Below, piece by piece: positions 1 to 9,363 of a DNA stretch of 64,000 nt (position 1 is its first letter; each line of letters opens with the position of its first letter). The stretch lies in assembly GCF_019900845.1 (NCBI RefSeq), contig NZ_CP074570.1, forward strand, positions 4,154,001-4,218,000. Direction: 5' to 3'. Both the position numbers and the translations under genes were made by a program. The notes beneath the pieces are model-generated. The model saw only the letters and a program-made list of their open reading frames with translations, searched no databases and had not been told where the DNA came from. The DNA comes from Paraneptunicella aestuarii. GTDB taxonomy: Bacteria; Pseudomonadota; Gammaproteobacteria; Enterobacterales; Alteromonadaceae.

Positions 1-1270
1 AATTGGTAGGTGTTTTTGAATAACGCTCTTCAGGAACATTGTAGTTACGGGGATCATAGCCCCAGTTGTAGCAAGGGTTAGAGTCTGGCAAGCCATCACA
101 AGTCGCGAAGTCATAAACTGGCAACAATTGAACGTGGGTTACACCCAATTCTTTCAAATGGTCGATACCCGTTTTCACGCCATTGTATGTGGTGCCCGCT
201 TGCGTCATACCATCGTATTTACCTCTGTTCACAGTGGAAACACCTGATGTGGGGTCAATGGTAAAATCGCGTACATGCACTTCGTAAATAACGGCGTCTT
301 CACGTTCAACCAATGTAGGTGCTCCAGCCCAGCCTCCTGTAGGTTGTACACGCGACATATCCATAACAATATTCTTGTAACTCTGAGGCTTGATCATCTT
401 GCCGTAAGGGTCACGCACATCAATACCATTGATATGGAAAGTGTATTCTTTCAGGTGCAGATTGCCCGGCACGGTTACCTGATAAACATCGGTGTATCCA
501 TTGAAGTTAGACACTTTGTTCATGGTGTACAGAACACCATCAACGGTGACTTTAACGTCGGTATGATCCGGAGACCAAATCGAGAACACTGTCTCTGTTG
601 GACTATAAACCGCGCCCAGCATATCGACATTTGCAGCACAATTGCTGGTACATGGGCCTGCAGGAGCAATGCTGTAACTTAAGGTTTGATCGTTAACAGT
701 AACCAAATAGTCACCCGAAACACTGGTGTAAATGTCAGACCCGGTCTGCTCCAATGTTCCATCAGCATTGGTATCACCGTAGTTGGTTGCCCAATTACCA
801 TACACATCAAATTTATAACGCTGATTGGCCTGCCCATCGAAACTGACAGTGGTTTGCCAGGTGTTGTCAGCCACCAGATCCATTGCCGTAGTCCCCCAGC
901 CATTTGCCGTGCCACGGAAATACAACTGACCGAAGTTTTGGGCAAAGCCACTGGAACCGCAACTGCCCACCTGTGTTGCCGTGATGGCATTGGTAGATGC
1001 GTTAAACTGGATTTGATAAGACTTGTTGCTGCTTACCGTATAATCAGATGTTGGGTAGTTCTCGCTCCAATCGCCGTAACGATCAATTTTAAAACGAGGC
1101 CCACCATTGCCATCACCTGTACCAAAGGTTTGGCAGGTACTATATTGGCTTCCACCGTCAGCCGTCATGGCTGTTGTACCCCAACTATTTGGCGTACCAC
1201 GGAAGAACCAATCCGCATGAGCCACACTACTCAATGTCGTAATGGCTAACAATAACGAAAGTTTCTTCAT
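1..1270 (-). CDS. Secreted pullulanase-like GH13 enzyme (N-terminal part; continues past window edge)
   Basis: Translating the minus strand from 1270 gives a signal peptide (MKKLSLLLAITTLSSVAHA) and then two similar carbohydrate-binding-like repeats. Each starts with an FRGT.N.WGTTAM motif, near residues 22 and 110. A CBM48-like region follows, and then the start of a GH13 catalytic domain with EVHVRDFT and the YNWGYDP motif characteristic of type I pullulanases. The enzyme should cleave alpha-1,6 links in pullulan, starch or glycogen outside the cytoplasm. The catalytic Asp/Glu residues lie beyond the window. An in-frame ATG pair at 1294/1291 has a better ribosome-binding sequence (GGAA) but only lengthens the signal-peptide n-region. 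It fits the alpha-amylase at 41-44 kb as part of starch use. Confidence 0.85.
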   Translation of the reverse strand, partial: MKKLSLLLAITTLSSVAHADWFFRGTPNSWGTTAMTADGGSQYSTCQTFGTGDGNGGPRFKIDRYGDWSENYPTSDYTVSSNKSYQIQFNASTNAITATQVGSCGSSGFAQNFGQLYFRGTANGWGTTAMDLVADNTWQTTVSFDGQANQRYKFDVYGNWATNYGDTNADGTLEQTGSDIYTSVSGDYLVTVNDQTLSYSIAPAGPCTSNCAANVDMLGAVYSPTETVFSIWSPDHTDVKVTVDGVLYTMNKVSNFNGYTDVYQVTVPGNLHLKEYTFHINGIDVRDPYGKMIKPQSYKNIVMDMSRVQPTGGWAGAPTLVEREDAVIYEVHVRDFTIDPTSGVSTVNRGKYDGMTQAGTTYNGVKTGIDHLKELGVTHVQLLPVYDFATCDGLPDSNPCYNWGYDPRNYNVPEERYSKTPTN

Positions 1271-1521
1271 GTTATTTGCTCGACTAGTCATCATCGGTAT
1301 TCCGATTCTTGTTAGAAACACACACAATAAAGTTTTGAACTTACAAACTGTAAACATAAATTTAACAATTCGGAATATTTTTTGACCGCAAATAGCAATG
1401 AATACGTATGAAATTTACATAAGCGAAAGTTATTTTCTCAATGAGCAAACAATTTATGCTGGTATTCATCATCATTGGCAGGTAACGTCAATAAACAGAG
1501 ACAAATGGATCCAACAATAGA

Positions 1522-2103
1522 ATGAAGCCCAATATCCAAGGCGTAATTTTCGACCTGGACGACACCTTACTGACTGCCAATATTGATTTTGCCGCTATTC
1601 GTGAAGCAATTGGATGTGAACCTGGTAAAGATATTCTTGCCTATGCTGCCAGTCTGGATAGCACTAAATCTCAGTGGGCTTATGAAATAATCCGTGAATA
1701 TGAATTGCACGATGCTAAAGACGCACAATGGATACCAGGCGCGAAAGACATGCTCGACGCACTCCATGCCGCCAACATTCCCACAGCCATCGTGACCAGA
1801 AACAGTCAGGAAGCGGTACAAATAAAACTGAGCAACAATCAGGTCAACATCGATCGTGTGATTACACGAGAACACGCTCCCCCCAAACCCGATCCAACGG
1901 CACTATTACTACTTGCACAAGAATGGCAATTGAATCCCAAAAATGTGGCTTACGTGGGTGATTTTCTTTATGACATCCTTGCAGCAAACAATGCCAATAT
2001 GCACGCTTGCCTGTACCTGAAAAGAGGCTGGGTAGATTACGCCGAAAAAGCAGATTTCACGTTTGAAGATTATACGGAACTGCAGCGATATGTATTGGGG
2101 TAA
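1522..2103 (+). CDS. HAD-superfamily hydrolase (phosphoglycolate phosphatase-like)
   Basis: This 193-residue protein has all four HAD motifs. Motif I is FDLDDTL near residue 11, with the Asp nucleophile and the acid/base Asp. Motif II is the Thr in AIVTRNS near 93. Motif III is the Lys in PKPDP near 122. Motif IV is the acidic YVGDFLYD near 143. An alpha-helical cap lies between motifs I and II, as in the phosphoglycolate phosphatase/beta-phosphoglucomutase group. It probably dephosphorylates a small cytoplasmic phosphometabolite, but the substrate cannot be read from sequence. It is flanked by a divergent gene and by a large secreted-protein gene, so no operon partner suggests a pathway. Confidence 0.85.
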   Translation: MKPNIQGVIFDLDDTLLTANIDFAAIREAIGCEPGKDILAYAASLDSTKSQWAYEIIREYELHDAKDAQWIPGAKDMLDALHAANIPTAIVTRNSQEAVQIKLSNNQVNIDRVITREHAPPKPDPTALLLLAQEWQLNPKNVAYVGDFLYDILAANNANMHACLYLKRGWVDYAEKADFTFEDYTELQRYVLG

Positions 2104-2263
2104 CTCTAGTGCCTCATATAAATAATAAATTTCTCAAATTATCCAATTTTTTATACAATTTTTTCAGTATCAAGGAAAAAGTAAGGGGTGGTGAAAAATA
2201 CACTCGCGGCAGCTTTTAACACGAAAGATACTGTATATTGGATTATAACTATTGGAAATTTTC

Positions 2264-5200
2264 ATGATGAAAAAGTATTTCTGGAAGATAGCCCCCCTTT
2301 TTGTCGGAGGCTTAGTAAGTCATTCAAATGTCGCATTAGCCGACACATTCCCAAGCTTCAACTATAACTATTCAACAGGTCAAAAAACAATCACAGGTAG
2401 CGCAGTAGATCCTGACTATCCGTCAACCGCCGTGAGGCTCACTTTTTGGATAGGGGGTGTAGGCACAACAGTCTATGCCAGCGGTGGAAATTTTACTTAT
2501 ACCATACCGTCACAATTCTATGACGGAAACTCGCACGCTGTTGACATCTATGTGATGAACATCAAAGACGATGGTACATCTCCTGGTACAGCTGACAATA
2601 GAACCAAATACTCTACCAGTATAAAAGTCACTCCGAACAGAGCACCTGTGGCAAATAATGATTCTCACAGTGCTAATGAAGATGGTTCCAGAACCGTAAA
2701 TGTATTGGGTAACGACTCTGATCCTGATGGTGATTCCATATACGTTTCCAGCGTAGGTTCACCTTCTCATGGTTCAGCAGTAAAAAGTGGCAGCAATGTT
2801 CTTTATACGCCAAGCAGTAATTATTGCGGTAGTGACAGCTTTAGTTACACCATCTCTGATGGCAAAGGGCTAACGGATAGCGCGACCGTCAGTATGACAG
2901 TTACATGTGTTAATGATGCTCCAATAGCTAAAAATGACTCACATAGCGTAAATGAAGATGGTTCCAGAACCGTAAATGTATTGGGTAACGACTCTGATCC
3001 TGATGGTGATTCCATATACGTTTCCAGCGTGGGTTCACCTTCTCATGGTTCAGCAGTAAAAAGTGGCAGCAATGTTGTTTATACGCCAAGCAGTAATTAT
3101 TGCGGTAGTGACAGCTTTAGTTACACCATCTCTGATGGCAAAGGGTTAACAGATAGCGCGACCGTCAGTATGACAGTTACCTGCATTAACGATGCACCTG
3201 TTATAACGGGTCAGAAACCATTATCAGTTAATGAAGACTCCAGCATTACACTTTCTGCGAGCAATTTTTACATCTCCGACCCTGACAGCAGTAGTTTCAC
3301 GCTCGCTGTTCATCCGGGCTCAAATTATAGTGTTTCGGGTACCACAGTTACTCCAAGTGCAAACTACTCAGGCTCACTGAGTGTTCCAGTTTCAATTTCA
3401 GATGGTCAATATAGCGATGACTACACAGCTTCGATTACCGTTAATGCAATGAACGACAAGCCTGTTGGTTCTGTGGATACATATGACGGAATCAATAAAA
3501 AAGGAAAAATCACAGGATGGTGTAAAGACGAAGTCGTGAACAGAGTATCGATTTGGCATGACGCAAATGCCAATGGAAGTATTAACACCGCCGATGGTGA
3601 CACGCATTTAGGCTATTTATACTGTAATCAATCACGTTCAGATGGTTACTCAGGATACGGATTCGAATTTACTATCCCTACCTCATTTAAAGGTGGCGCA
3701 AGTGAAACCTATTTCATAACCGCTATGGACTATGATTTAAATGGAAGCCAAGTCCCAGCCCCAGGAAATTACACCTTAATTGGCACTCCAACCATTGATT
3801 ACGCATTTGAATCACCAAATATTTCAGACATCGTTTTTAATCCACAGAGTCCATCAACAATCACTGTTGGAAACACTATCAATGTTGCAGTCAGTATAAA
3901 CGACCCGGATAATCAATATCAAAATGCACGTATACTGGTAAATGGTAGTCAAATAGCTACAGGGCTGTCAGCAAGCTGGTCTCCTGACGTCAGCGGAGCC
4001 TATTCCATTACAGCAGAGATTACGAGCATAAATGGACAAATCGCAGATACAGAAACTCGCTCCTATACTGTTACCGTTGAAGCTCCTGTAAACAACTCAC
4101 CAACAGGTCAAGTTAACACATACGCAAATGACGGATTAATAACAGGTACTTGTTCTGATGACGCCATCCATAAAGTACGTATATGGCTAGATGCAAACAA
4201 AGACAGTCAAATTAACGTAGCAGATGGAGACAAATCATTAGGTGATGCGTCTTGCGATCAAAATAATGGAGGTTACTTTTCATTCAGCATTCCAGCTGAA
4301 TACCATGGCTCTGAACAAAACTATCGGGTTATCGTTTTGGATTATGATGCTGAAAGCAATCTTGTTGCTGGCAGCTATACCGATTTGGGTTATCACCTGA
4401 TTAACGTCACCATTACGAATGCAATTCCTACTGTTGATATCCTTAGTCCGATTGGCACGATATCGCATTTGCTAGCAACCCCTTTAACTCTGCAAGCAAC
4501 TTCATCTGATACTGATGGCTCGATCGTTAAAGTCGAGTTTTATATTGATGATGTGAAAGTCAGTATAGATGAAGATAGTGTTGACGGTGTGTATACAGGG
4601 CAATGGTCTACGCCGCCCCTCGGGAACCATATATTGAAAGCTGTAGCTTATGATGATGATGGAGACTTCGCACAAGATACGGAAGCTTTCAATATTAGTA
4701 ATGCTCTCCCTGAAATTTCCATCGTGTCAGGATATTACCCAAACACAAACGCTATTGTTCAGCTCAACCCGACAGACAAATTGGTTATTGCAGCTTCTGA
4801 CGACGGTTACGTAAACTCCGTTAATGTTACAAACACTGTTACTGGGGAGAACTCAACGGCAACCCTCGTTGGTAGCTATTGGGAAGTTGAGTTATCTAAT
4901 CTGGCATCAAGCCCAGGACTTTACTCACTTAACGTTACGGCAACAGATGATTTAGGCGCAACAAACACTTTGACCATTAATGAAAAGTTCAATGTTTGTA
5001 CAGGAAATGGTAGACCAAGCCCTCTGAACCCGAAAGAATTTGGAGCAGGCTTCAGTAGTACCGATACCGACGCTTTTCAGGCAATGCTGGCTTGTGCCGA
5101 CTCAACAAATGCCGTTACCTTGGTTTTTGAAGCAAATAAGCAATATAAACTGAACCAACCGTTCGAGATTACCTTCCCGAACATTACCATTCAAGGAAAC

Positions 5201-6715
5201 TATGCTGAGTTGATTCAGAGTGAATTGTTTGTAAAATCCGGGAAATCGTTATCAGACTATCAAACCGATTCTGGTGACTTATTCTCTGACATCGTTGACA
5301 TAGCACCATTGTTGAAATTCACTAACAACCAATCAGTCAATATTTCCAATCTGAATGGAACATTTGCTCCATCAGAGCGTGCGGACGAGTGGTGGTCATT
5401 GTGGTTATCACAAGATTTTAGTGGTGGCTCAGAAGATGAATCTAAAGCAAAAAGAAATGATGCTTTTGTTTATCTGTACAACGTTAAAGCAATTACTTTA
5501 GATTCAATTAATGCAAATAAATTTGTAAAAGGTATATACATAGATAAAACGCATCAATACTCTATCTCAAACATAGAATTCACCGGAATTATGGATGAGT
5601 TAGATAAGTTTATAGGTTTAACCAAACACTATGTAATACATGAAAAGGATGTTTATGCCCCTCTTGACTATGTGATGCAATCTAAAATACCAACATCACT
5701 TTCAGATCCTGTTAAAGCTAAGGAGCAAGCAGCGTACGACCAATGTGTAAATGATTACCCAGAAACTCACAATGAAAATTGTAAAGATAAGAAAGCTGAG
5801 TTAGATAAGGTTAAATTGCCATTTAATTACGAAGGCTCCGCTGTTCATAAGCAACTTGAAGAACTCACAAATAGAGAGCGATGGGCTAATTTCAGATATA
5901 TGGATACGATAGACGGCATAACCACACTAGAGAATAGAATATGCCCTGTATACGGCAGAGAATTCGTTACAAAAGATAAAAGTAAAACATATCACTTTTA
6001 CAGATGCCGAACAGGAGGTAATTATAATGTTGCAGTGTATATTGTAGGTATAAACCAAGCTTGTTCAGAGAATGGGTGTCGAATTGTAGACAATATTAAA
6101 ACAAAACATTCTGGAGCGGCTATCGTCACTGGCGGTACTCAGCAAGATATACAGGTTAAGAATGTTACATGTGGTAAAGAAGTTATAGACCCAGACAATC
6201 AAATAGTACACTGGGACAACTGCGTATACTTATCCAGCTCTTATAACAGTTATGTTGAAAATACAACAGCATACAATCTGTTAGGGGCCGTTGTAAAAGT
6301 AAGAGGTGCAAAAGGAGTTGTAAACGGAGTACATGGAAACAATGTCAGACTTTCGGTAGTCATGGAATCAACAACCAGCCCAACCGAGTGTAAACATAAC
6401 AATAGCAATACTTGTGGGAACATTGATGAGGCCGAAATTAAAAATATTGACGCAACAGATAATAGAGTTGGATTAGTATTGCTGCAAAAAAATCAGGGTG
6501 ATGGTGAACTAGTCAGCCTTACCATCGATCCAGACTTCTCCGCAACAAAAATCGGGGATTCGTCACACTCACTAGTCACAAATCAGTATTACGACGTTAA
6601 AGTTACAGACTGCAAAAATGCAGCTTCAGAACAAACGTTCACGCTTACCAATAATATCGGCTTAGTAGTGAATAATGATCAAACGAAAGAGAAGACATGC
6701 GTTTGGAATAAGTAA
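2264..6715 (+). CDS. Very large secreted protein: cadherin/Ig-like repeats plus beta-helix-like C-terminal region
   Basis: A start at 2264 is preceded by GGAA at suitable spacing and gives 1483 residues with a signal peptide (MMKKYFWKIAPLFVGG... cleaved after NVALA). An upstream TTG at 2252 is less likely. Residues ~127-402 hold three cadherin-like domains with NEDG...VLGNDSDPDGD calcium-site-like motifs; the first two are nearly identical. Two copies (~400-510 and ~610-715) carry G.ITG.C.D...V.IW.DAN...I..ADGD.. LG...C, a paired-Cys module I do not recognise. Ig/PKD-like domains follow to ~910. The C-terminal ~570 residues begin with a DTDAFQAML / Tyr-Lys-Leu pattern like pectate-lyase-type right-handed beta-helices, with several Cys. 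I infer a cell-surface or secreted polysaccharide-binding or polysaccharide-cleaving protein; no catalytic residues can be assigned. The DNA is more AT-rich than its neighbours, suggesting acquisition. Confidence 0.8.
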   Translation: MMKKYFWKIAPLFVGGLVSHSNVALADTFPSFNYNYSTGQKTITGSAVDPDYPSTAVRLTFWIGGVGTTVYASGGNFTYTIPSQFYDGNSHAVDIYVMNIKDDGTSPGTADNRTKYSTSIKVTPNRAPVANNDSHSANEDGSRTVNVLGNDSDPDGDSIYVSSVGSPSHGSAVKSGSNVLYTPSSNYCGSDSFSYTISDGKGLTDSATVSMTVTCVNDAPIAKNDSHSVNEDGSRTVNVLGNDSDPDGDSIYVSSVGSPSHGSAVKSGSNVVYTPSSNYCGSDSFSYTISDGKGLTDSATVSMTVTCINDAPVITGQKPLSVNEDSSITLSASNFYISDPDSSSFTLAVHPGSNYSVSGTTVTPSANYSGSLSVPVSISDGQYSDDYTASITVNAMNDKPVGSVDTYDGINKKGKITGWCKDEVVNRVSIWHDANANGSINTADGDTHLGYLYCNQSRSDGYSGYGFEFTIPTSFKGGASETYFITAMDYDLNGSQVPAPGNYTLIGTPTIDYAFESPNISDIVFNPQSPSTITVGNTINVAVSINDPDNQYQNARILVNGSQIATGLSASWSPDVSGAYSITAEITSINGQIADTETRSYTVTVEAPVNNSPTGQVNTYANDGLITGTCSDDAIHKVRIWLDANKDSQINVADGDKSLGDASCDQNNGGYFSFSIPAEYHGSEQNYRVIVLDYDAESNLVAGSYTDLGYHLINVTITNAIPTVDILSPIGTISHLLATPLTLQATSSDTDGSIVKVEFYIDDVKVSIDEDSVDGVYTGQWSTPPLGNHILKAVAYDDDGDFAQDTEAFNISNALPEISIVSGYYPNTNAIVQLNPTDKLVIAASDDGYVNSVNVTNTVTGENSTATLVGSYWEVELSNLASSPGLYSLNVTATDDLGATNTLTINEKFNVCTGNGRPSPLNPKEFGAGFSSTDTDAFQAMLACADSTNAVTLVFEANKQYKLNQPFEITFPNITIQGNYAELIQSELFVKSGKSLSDYQTDSGDLFSDIVDIAPLLKFTNNQSVNISNLNGTFAPSERADEWWSLWLSQDFSGGSEDESKAKRNDAFVYLYNVKAITLDSINANKFVKGIYIDKTHQYSISNIEFTGIMDELDKFIGLTKHYVIHEKDVYAPLDYVMQSKIPTSLSDPVKAKEQAAYDQCVNDYPETHNENCKDKKAELDKVKLPFNYEGSAVHKQLEELTNRERWANFRYMDTIDGITTLENRICPVYGREFVTKDKSKTYHFYRCRTGGNYNVAVYIVGINQACSENGCRIVDNIKTKHSGAAIVTGGTQQDIQVKNVTCGKEVIDPDNQIVHWDNCVYLSSSYNSYVENTTAYNLLGAVVKVRGAKGVVNGVHGNNVRLSVVMESTTSPTECKHNNSNTCGNIDEAEIKNIDATDNRVGLVLLQKNQGDGELVSLTIDPDFSATKIGDSSHSLVTNQYYDVKVTDCKNAASEQTFTLTNNIGLVVNNDQTKEKTCVWNK
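2642..3193 (+). repeat. Two tandem 276-bp copies encoding a 92-residue cadherin-like domain
   Basis: Copies run 2642-2917 and 2918-3193 in frame. Long stretches are identical at DNA level including synonymous sites, with only scattered differences near the ends of each unit. A third, diverged domain starts at 3194 in the same register. Near-identity implies a recent duplication or ongoing gene conversion, so copy number may vary between strains. Confidence 0.9.
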
Positions 6716-6751
6716 ATACATTTTTCACAACATGTAAACTACACTATCACC

Positions 6752-6785
6752 AATGCCTGTCAGTTAAACTGACAGGCATTTTTTT
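6752..6785 (+). terminator. Rho-independent terminator after the large secreted protein
   Basis: A 12-bp perfect stem (AATGCCTGTCAG / CTGACAGGCATT) has a 5-base loop and runs into seven T residues. It lies 37 bp past the stop codon at 6715. Confidence 0.92.
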
Positions 6786-6816
6786 AAATATAGAAAATAA
6801 AAACGGCTGCCAACAC

Positions 6817-7644
6817 TTACTCTTTCGGCGTAATCCCCAAATGTTTCTCAGCAGCCTTGATTAAACCATCATCTAAAGGTGGTGGTGTAAGATCAATACC
6901 TTTAGAAAGTCGTTTCACAATCGTTTCCAAAATATTCACTCTGGCGAACCATTTCTTTTTAGCTGGAATGATCTGCCAAGGAGCAGCTTCGGTAGAGGTT
7001 TGTTGCAGCATCATTTCGATAGCATCTTCGTAGTCATCCCAACGAAGGTGGTTTCGTATATCTTCTTCAGTTAGCTTCCAGCGTTTGACAGGGTTGTGCA
7101 ACCTCTCATCAAAACGATGGAGTTGTTCTTCCTTATCAATATGCAAAAACAGCTTGATGATGTGCACCCCATCATCAATAAGCATACGTTCAAATTCGTT
7201 AATTTCCTGATAGGCTCGTTGCCATTCCTGCTCAGTTGCCAAGCCTTCCACTCGCTCAACCAAGACTCGACCGTAGTACGAACGATCAAAAATACAAAGG
7301 TTTCCAGGCAGTGGTAAACGTGATTGAAAACGATATAAATAATGCCTTCCCTGTTCATCAGCCGTAGGAGCACCAATGGGATAAACCTTATACCCTCTGG
7401 GATCCAGTTTCTCAGTTAAACGCCTGATAGCGCCCCCTTTACCTGACGCATCCCAGCCTTCAAACACCACGATTGCACGTTGATTTTGATGAAAATAGGC
7501 TTGTTGTATTCGCAACATTTCGTGCTGCAATTCCTTAAGCTGCTTTTCATATGTCTTTTTATCTTCGATATATGCAGGTTCAAAATCAACATCAGAAAGC
7601 TTTGGAGGATGTTTCAGTAATTTAATTTTAGACGGTTGGTACAT
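6817..7644 (-). CDS. ppk2: Polyphosphate kinase 2 family protein (PPK2)
   Basis: The chosen ATG at 7644 follows GGAA at 7-base spacing and gives 275 residues starting MYQPSKIKLL, a normal single-domain PPK2 length. An upstream in-frame start at 7704 has no family-like sequence. Walker A is GWDASGKGG, near residue 65. A Walker-B-like FDRSYYGR lies near 118, and a basic lid region with NPVKRWK lies near 188. PPK2 enzymes move phosphate between polyphosphate and nucleotides, regenerating NTP or NDP from polyP. Nucleotide preference (class I, II or III) cannot be decided by eye. It stands alone, convergent with the upstream gene. Confidence 0.93.
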   Translation of the reverse strand: MYQPSKIKLLKHPPKLSDVDFEPAYIEDKKTYEKQLKELQHEMLRIQQAYFHQNQRAIVVFEGWDASGKGGAIRRLTEKLDPRGYKVYPIGAPTADEQGRHYLYRFQSRLPLPGNLCIFDRSYYGRVLVERVEGLATEQEWQRAYQEINEFERMLIDDGVHIIKLFLHIDKEEQLHRFDERLHNPVKRWKLTEEDIRNHLRWDDYEDAIEMMLQQTSTEAAPWQIIPAKKKWFARVNILETIVKRLSKGIDLTPPPLDDGLIKAAEKHLGITPKE

Positions 7645-7762
7645 TGAATTTCCGCAGAGCCAAGAGCATTGACTAAATCTAAAGCTTCCCTTTAAATTGT
7701 TCAAACACTCATTAGGTTAAAGTCGATTCAACCAAGTCTAAGCACTAAGGGAATCTAAACTT

Positions 7763-7782
7763 GGGCGGAATGACTTCCGCCC
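7763..7782 (-). terminator. Hairpin downstream of the ssDNA-binding protein gene
   Basis: An 8-bp stem GGGCGGAA / TTCCGCCC encloses a TGAC loop, about 105 bp beyond the minus-strand stop at 7888. The T-run on the minus strand is short (AAGTTTAG), so termination is plausible but weak. Confidence 0.5.
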
Positions 7783-7887
7783 ATAAATGGTTCTCCGTAA
7801 CCAGTGAACATATAAGTTCCTTTTTTACTGTGTTATCGATTATAAGGACTGTTACTTAAAGAATAAGTTAGATGGTTACACTGATAG

Positions 7888-8436
7888 TTAGGCTGCCAGG
7901 TTTTTGCTTTTTCCGCCATTCAAGTCGGCAAACCCATCCATCGCATCTGCAACACTGACATAAGTACCATCCAAAGGCTCTCCATGCTGTGCAAATTGAA
8001 TAGCGACAAGTTCAGCGTTTATGCGCTTGCCATAGTGATTACTTTGAGTCCATAGGCGAATTTTGGCGTTAACATAACAACCAGCATAAATAGGGCTTTC
8101 AGCTTCGTTCAGAATAACTCCTTTACCATCGGTACTGATCACTAATGGCTTTTCTTTACAATTCGCAGATAACACTTTGTAACCCTTGTATTCAGGACGT
8201 GACTTTTGCTCACCATCACGAATACAGATCTTGTCACTGGAAACTTCCGCCCCCTTAAATCTTGTTTGAATAAGCTCAGCAATTTGGTTCTCCAGAAGTT
8301 CAATTGCGGCTTTATTACCAACAGGATCAAGCATTAATGTCGCACCACATCTGCCTTCTTCGCCATTATTAATAGGTCGACGAAAAAGATGGGGAAAAGA
8401 CACTCGTACATTTTTTATCATGATGAAATCAGACAT
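7888..8436 (-). CDS. Phage-type single-stranded DNA-binding protein (DUF2815 / Enc34-like)
   Basis: This 182-residue protein matches the DUF2815 family of phage ssDNA-binding proteins (T7 gp2.5-like OB fold). Features include the start IMIKNVRVSFPHLFRRP, a central DGEQKSRPEYKGY, and YAGCYVNAKIRLW near residue 120. A good ribosome-binding site (AGAGGA) precedes ATG 8436. Its promoter carries three copies of the same palindrome found at the repressor/mor promoter, so it appears to belong to the repressor regulon. An ssDNA-binding protein is unexpected in a particle without a genome to replicate. It may be a relic of the ancestral phage, or may act on host DNA during induction. Confidence 0.85.
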   Translation of the reverse strand: MSDFIMIKNVRVSFPHLFRRPINNGEEGRCGATLMLDPVGNKAAIELLENQIAELIQTRFKGAEVSSDKICIRDGEQKSRPEYKGYKVLSANCKEKPLVISTDGKGVILNEAESPIYAGCYVNAKIRLWTQSNHYGKRINAELVAIQFAQHGEPLDGTYVSVADAMDGFADLNGGKSKNLAA

Positions 8437-8515
8437 TTGGATATTCCTCTATGTTGTTCTCAAAAAGACGTTTATTGGGACTTTGTTAGCAATAGCCCTA
8501 TCTTTCTTAAAGAGA

Positions 8516-8598
8516 TATAGTTTCCTAAGCTTGTTAATGACATTGATTCTTAGATAACTAAGAATGGTAGTCAAGAAATAATTATTAAGTTTTCTAAG
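8516..8598. promoter_or_regulatory. Three candidate repressor operators (YTTAG-N4-CTAAR) upstream of the ssDNA-binding protein gene
   Basis: Sites are TATAG-TTTC-CTAAG (8516-8529), CTTAG-ATAA-CTAAG (8549-8562, with symmetry extending to 8-bp arms over 8546-8565) and TTAAG-TTTT-CTAAG (8585-8598). The spacing between half-sites is constant at 4 bases. The same palindrome recurs at 9364-9377 and 9410-9423 next to the repressor gene. Confidence 0.75.
8547..8574 (-). promoter_or_regulatory. Candidate sigma-70 promoter for the ssDNA-binding protein gene
   Basis: On the minus strand TTGACT (8574-8569) and TAAGAA (8552-8547) are 16 bases apart. The best palindromic operator (8546-8565) lies across the spacer and -10, an ideal position for repression. 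Confidence 0.55.
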
Positions 8599-8616
8599 GA
8601 ATTTTTAAGGTGAAAT

Positions 8617-8641
8617 GAAAAAGCCCACGTGATGTGGGCTT
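8617..8641 (-). terminator. Rho-independent terminator after the repressor gene
   Basis: An AAGCCCAC / GTGGGCTT stem with a 5-base loop is followed on the minus strand by TTTT. It lies 24 bp past the repressor stop at 8665. Confidence 0.8.
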
Positions 8642-8664
8642 GAGTGTTCAAAAAGAACGGAAAA

Positions 8665-9360
8665 TTATCTTAAGACCGAGTACCAGAAAACTCGACCAAT
8701 CACTCGAATATTTCGGGATTCTTCCCAACCATATTTTTCATCAGGGTATTCTTCGGAATTAAAACTTTTCAGTCGAATTCCTCCACCCGGTATTCTATAT
8801 ATAAGTTTGACGCGCAACATACCATCATGATCGATTGCGTACATTTCACCATCCTTAATGGTATTACTTGCGGTATCAACACCGACTGTAGCACCATCAG
8901 GAAGTACGGGTTCCATGCTGGTACCTCTCACCTTTACACATGCGGCATGTGAGGGGTCAACGCCACTTCTTTTCAATGTCGATTTAGCAAATCGCAGCTT
9001 CGGTCCATGATTCTCTCGCACAGCGTGCGCTCCCATTCCTGCCGATACTTCTACTTCTGTATAGAAAGGCAACTCCACTTCATCCTCACCTAACGCTGTT
9101 CCATTACCCCATGGCTCAATTGCACCAGCCCATTCAGCATTGGGTTCATAAGATACAGTCCTGTCTTCACCATATAACAACCAGTCAGGCTGGCACTGTA
9201 ATACTTTGCAAAGTGCGATTAACTTTTCACCATTGGGTTTGGTTATACCATTCACCCATTGACTGACACCACCGCTGGAAACCCCGGTGGCCTTAGTAAG
9301 ATCAACGCCTTTGAGCCCTAAAGCTTTCATGCGTTGTTTGATTCGATCTGAAATATCCAT
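8665..9360 (-). CDS. LexA/CI-like phage repressor (HTH plus S24 self-cleaving domain)
   Basis: This 231-residue repressor has an N-terminal XRE helix-turn-helix (residues ~5-60; GLKGVDLTKATGVSSGGVSQW is the recognition region). The C-terminal S24 peptidase domain has the catalytic Ser in VRGTSMEP (~150) and the Lys in MLRVKLIYR (~188). An Ala-Gly pair in EVSAGMGA (~107) is the likely self-cleavage site. Known relatives are cleaved when RecA is activated by DNA damage, releasing prophage or pyocin genes. The ATG lies only 4 bases from an operator and has no ribosome-binding sequence, so the transcript may be nearly leaderless and self-regulated. It is divergent from mor. Confidence 0.93.
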   Translation of the reverse strand: MDISDRIKQRMKALGLKGVDLTKATGVSSGGVSQWVNGITKPNGEKLIALCKVLQCQPDWLLYGEDRTVSYEPNAEWAGAIEPWGNGTALGEDEVELPFYTEVEVSAGMGAHAVRENHGPKLRFAKSTLKRSGVDPSHAACVKVRGTSMEPVLPDGATVGVDTASNTIKDGEMYAIDHDGMLRVKLIYRIPGGGIRLKSFNSEEYPDEKYGWEESRNIRVIGRVFWYSVLR

Positions 9361-9363
9361 AGT

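Noticed and set aside
275..1249. Plus-strand open reading frames opposite the pullulanase gene
   Set aside because: They are antisense to a gene with a signal peptide and clear GH13 motifs; no ribosome-binding sites or recognisable domains.
8608..8615. Minus-strand TTTCACCT near the ssDNA-binding-protein promoter as a sixth Mor box
   Set aside because: Only the right half matches and it abuts the repressor terminator; a standard promoter with operators already explains the region.
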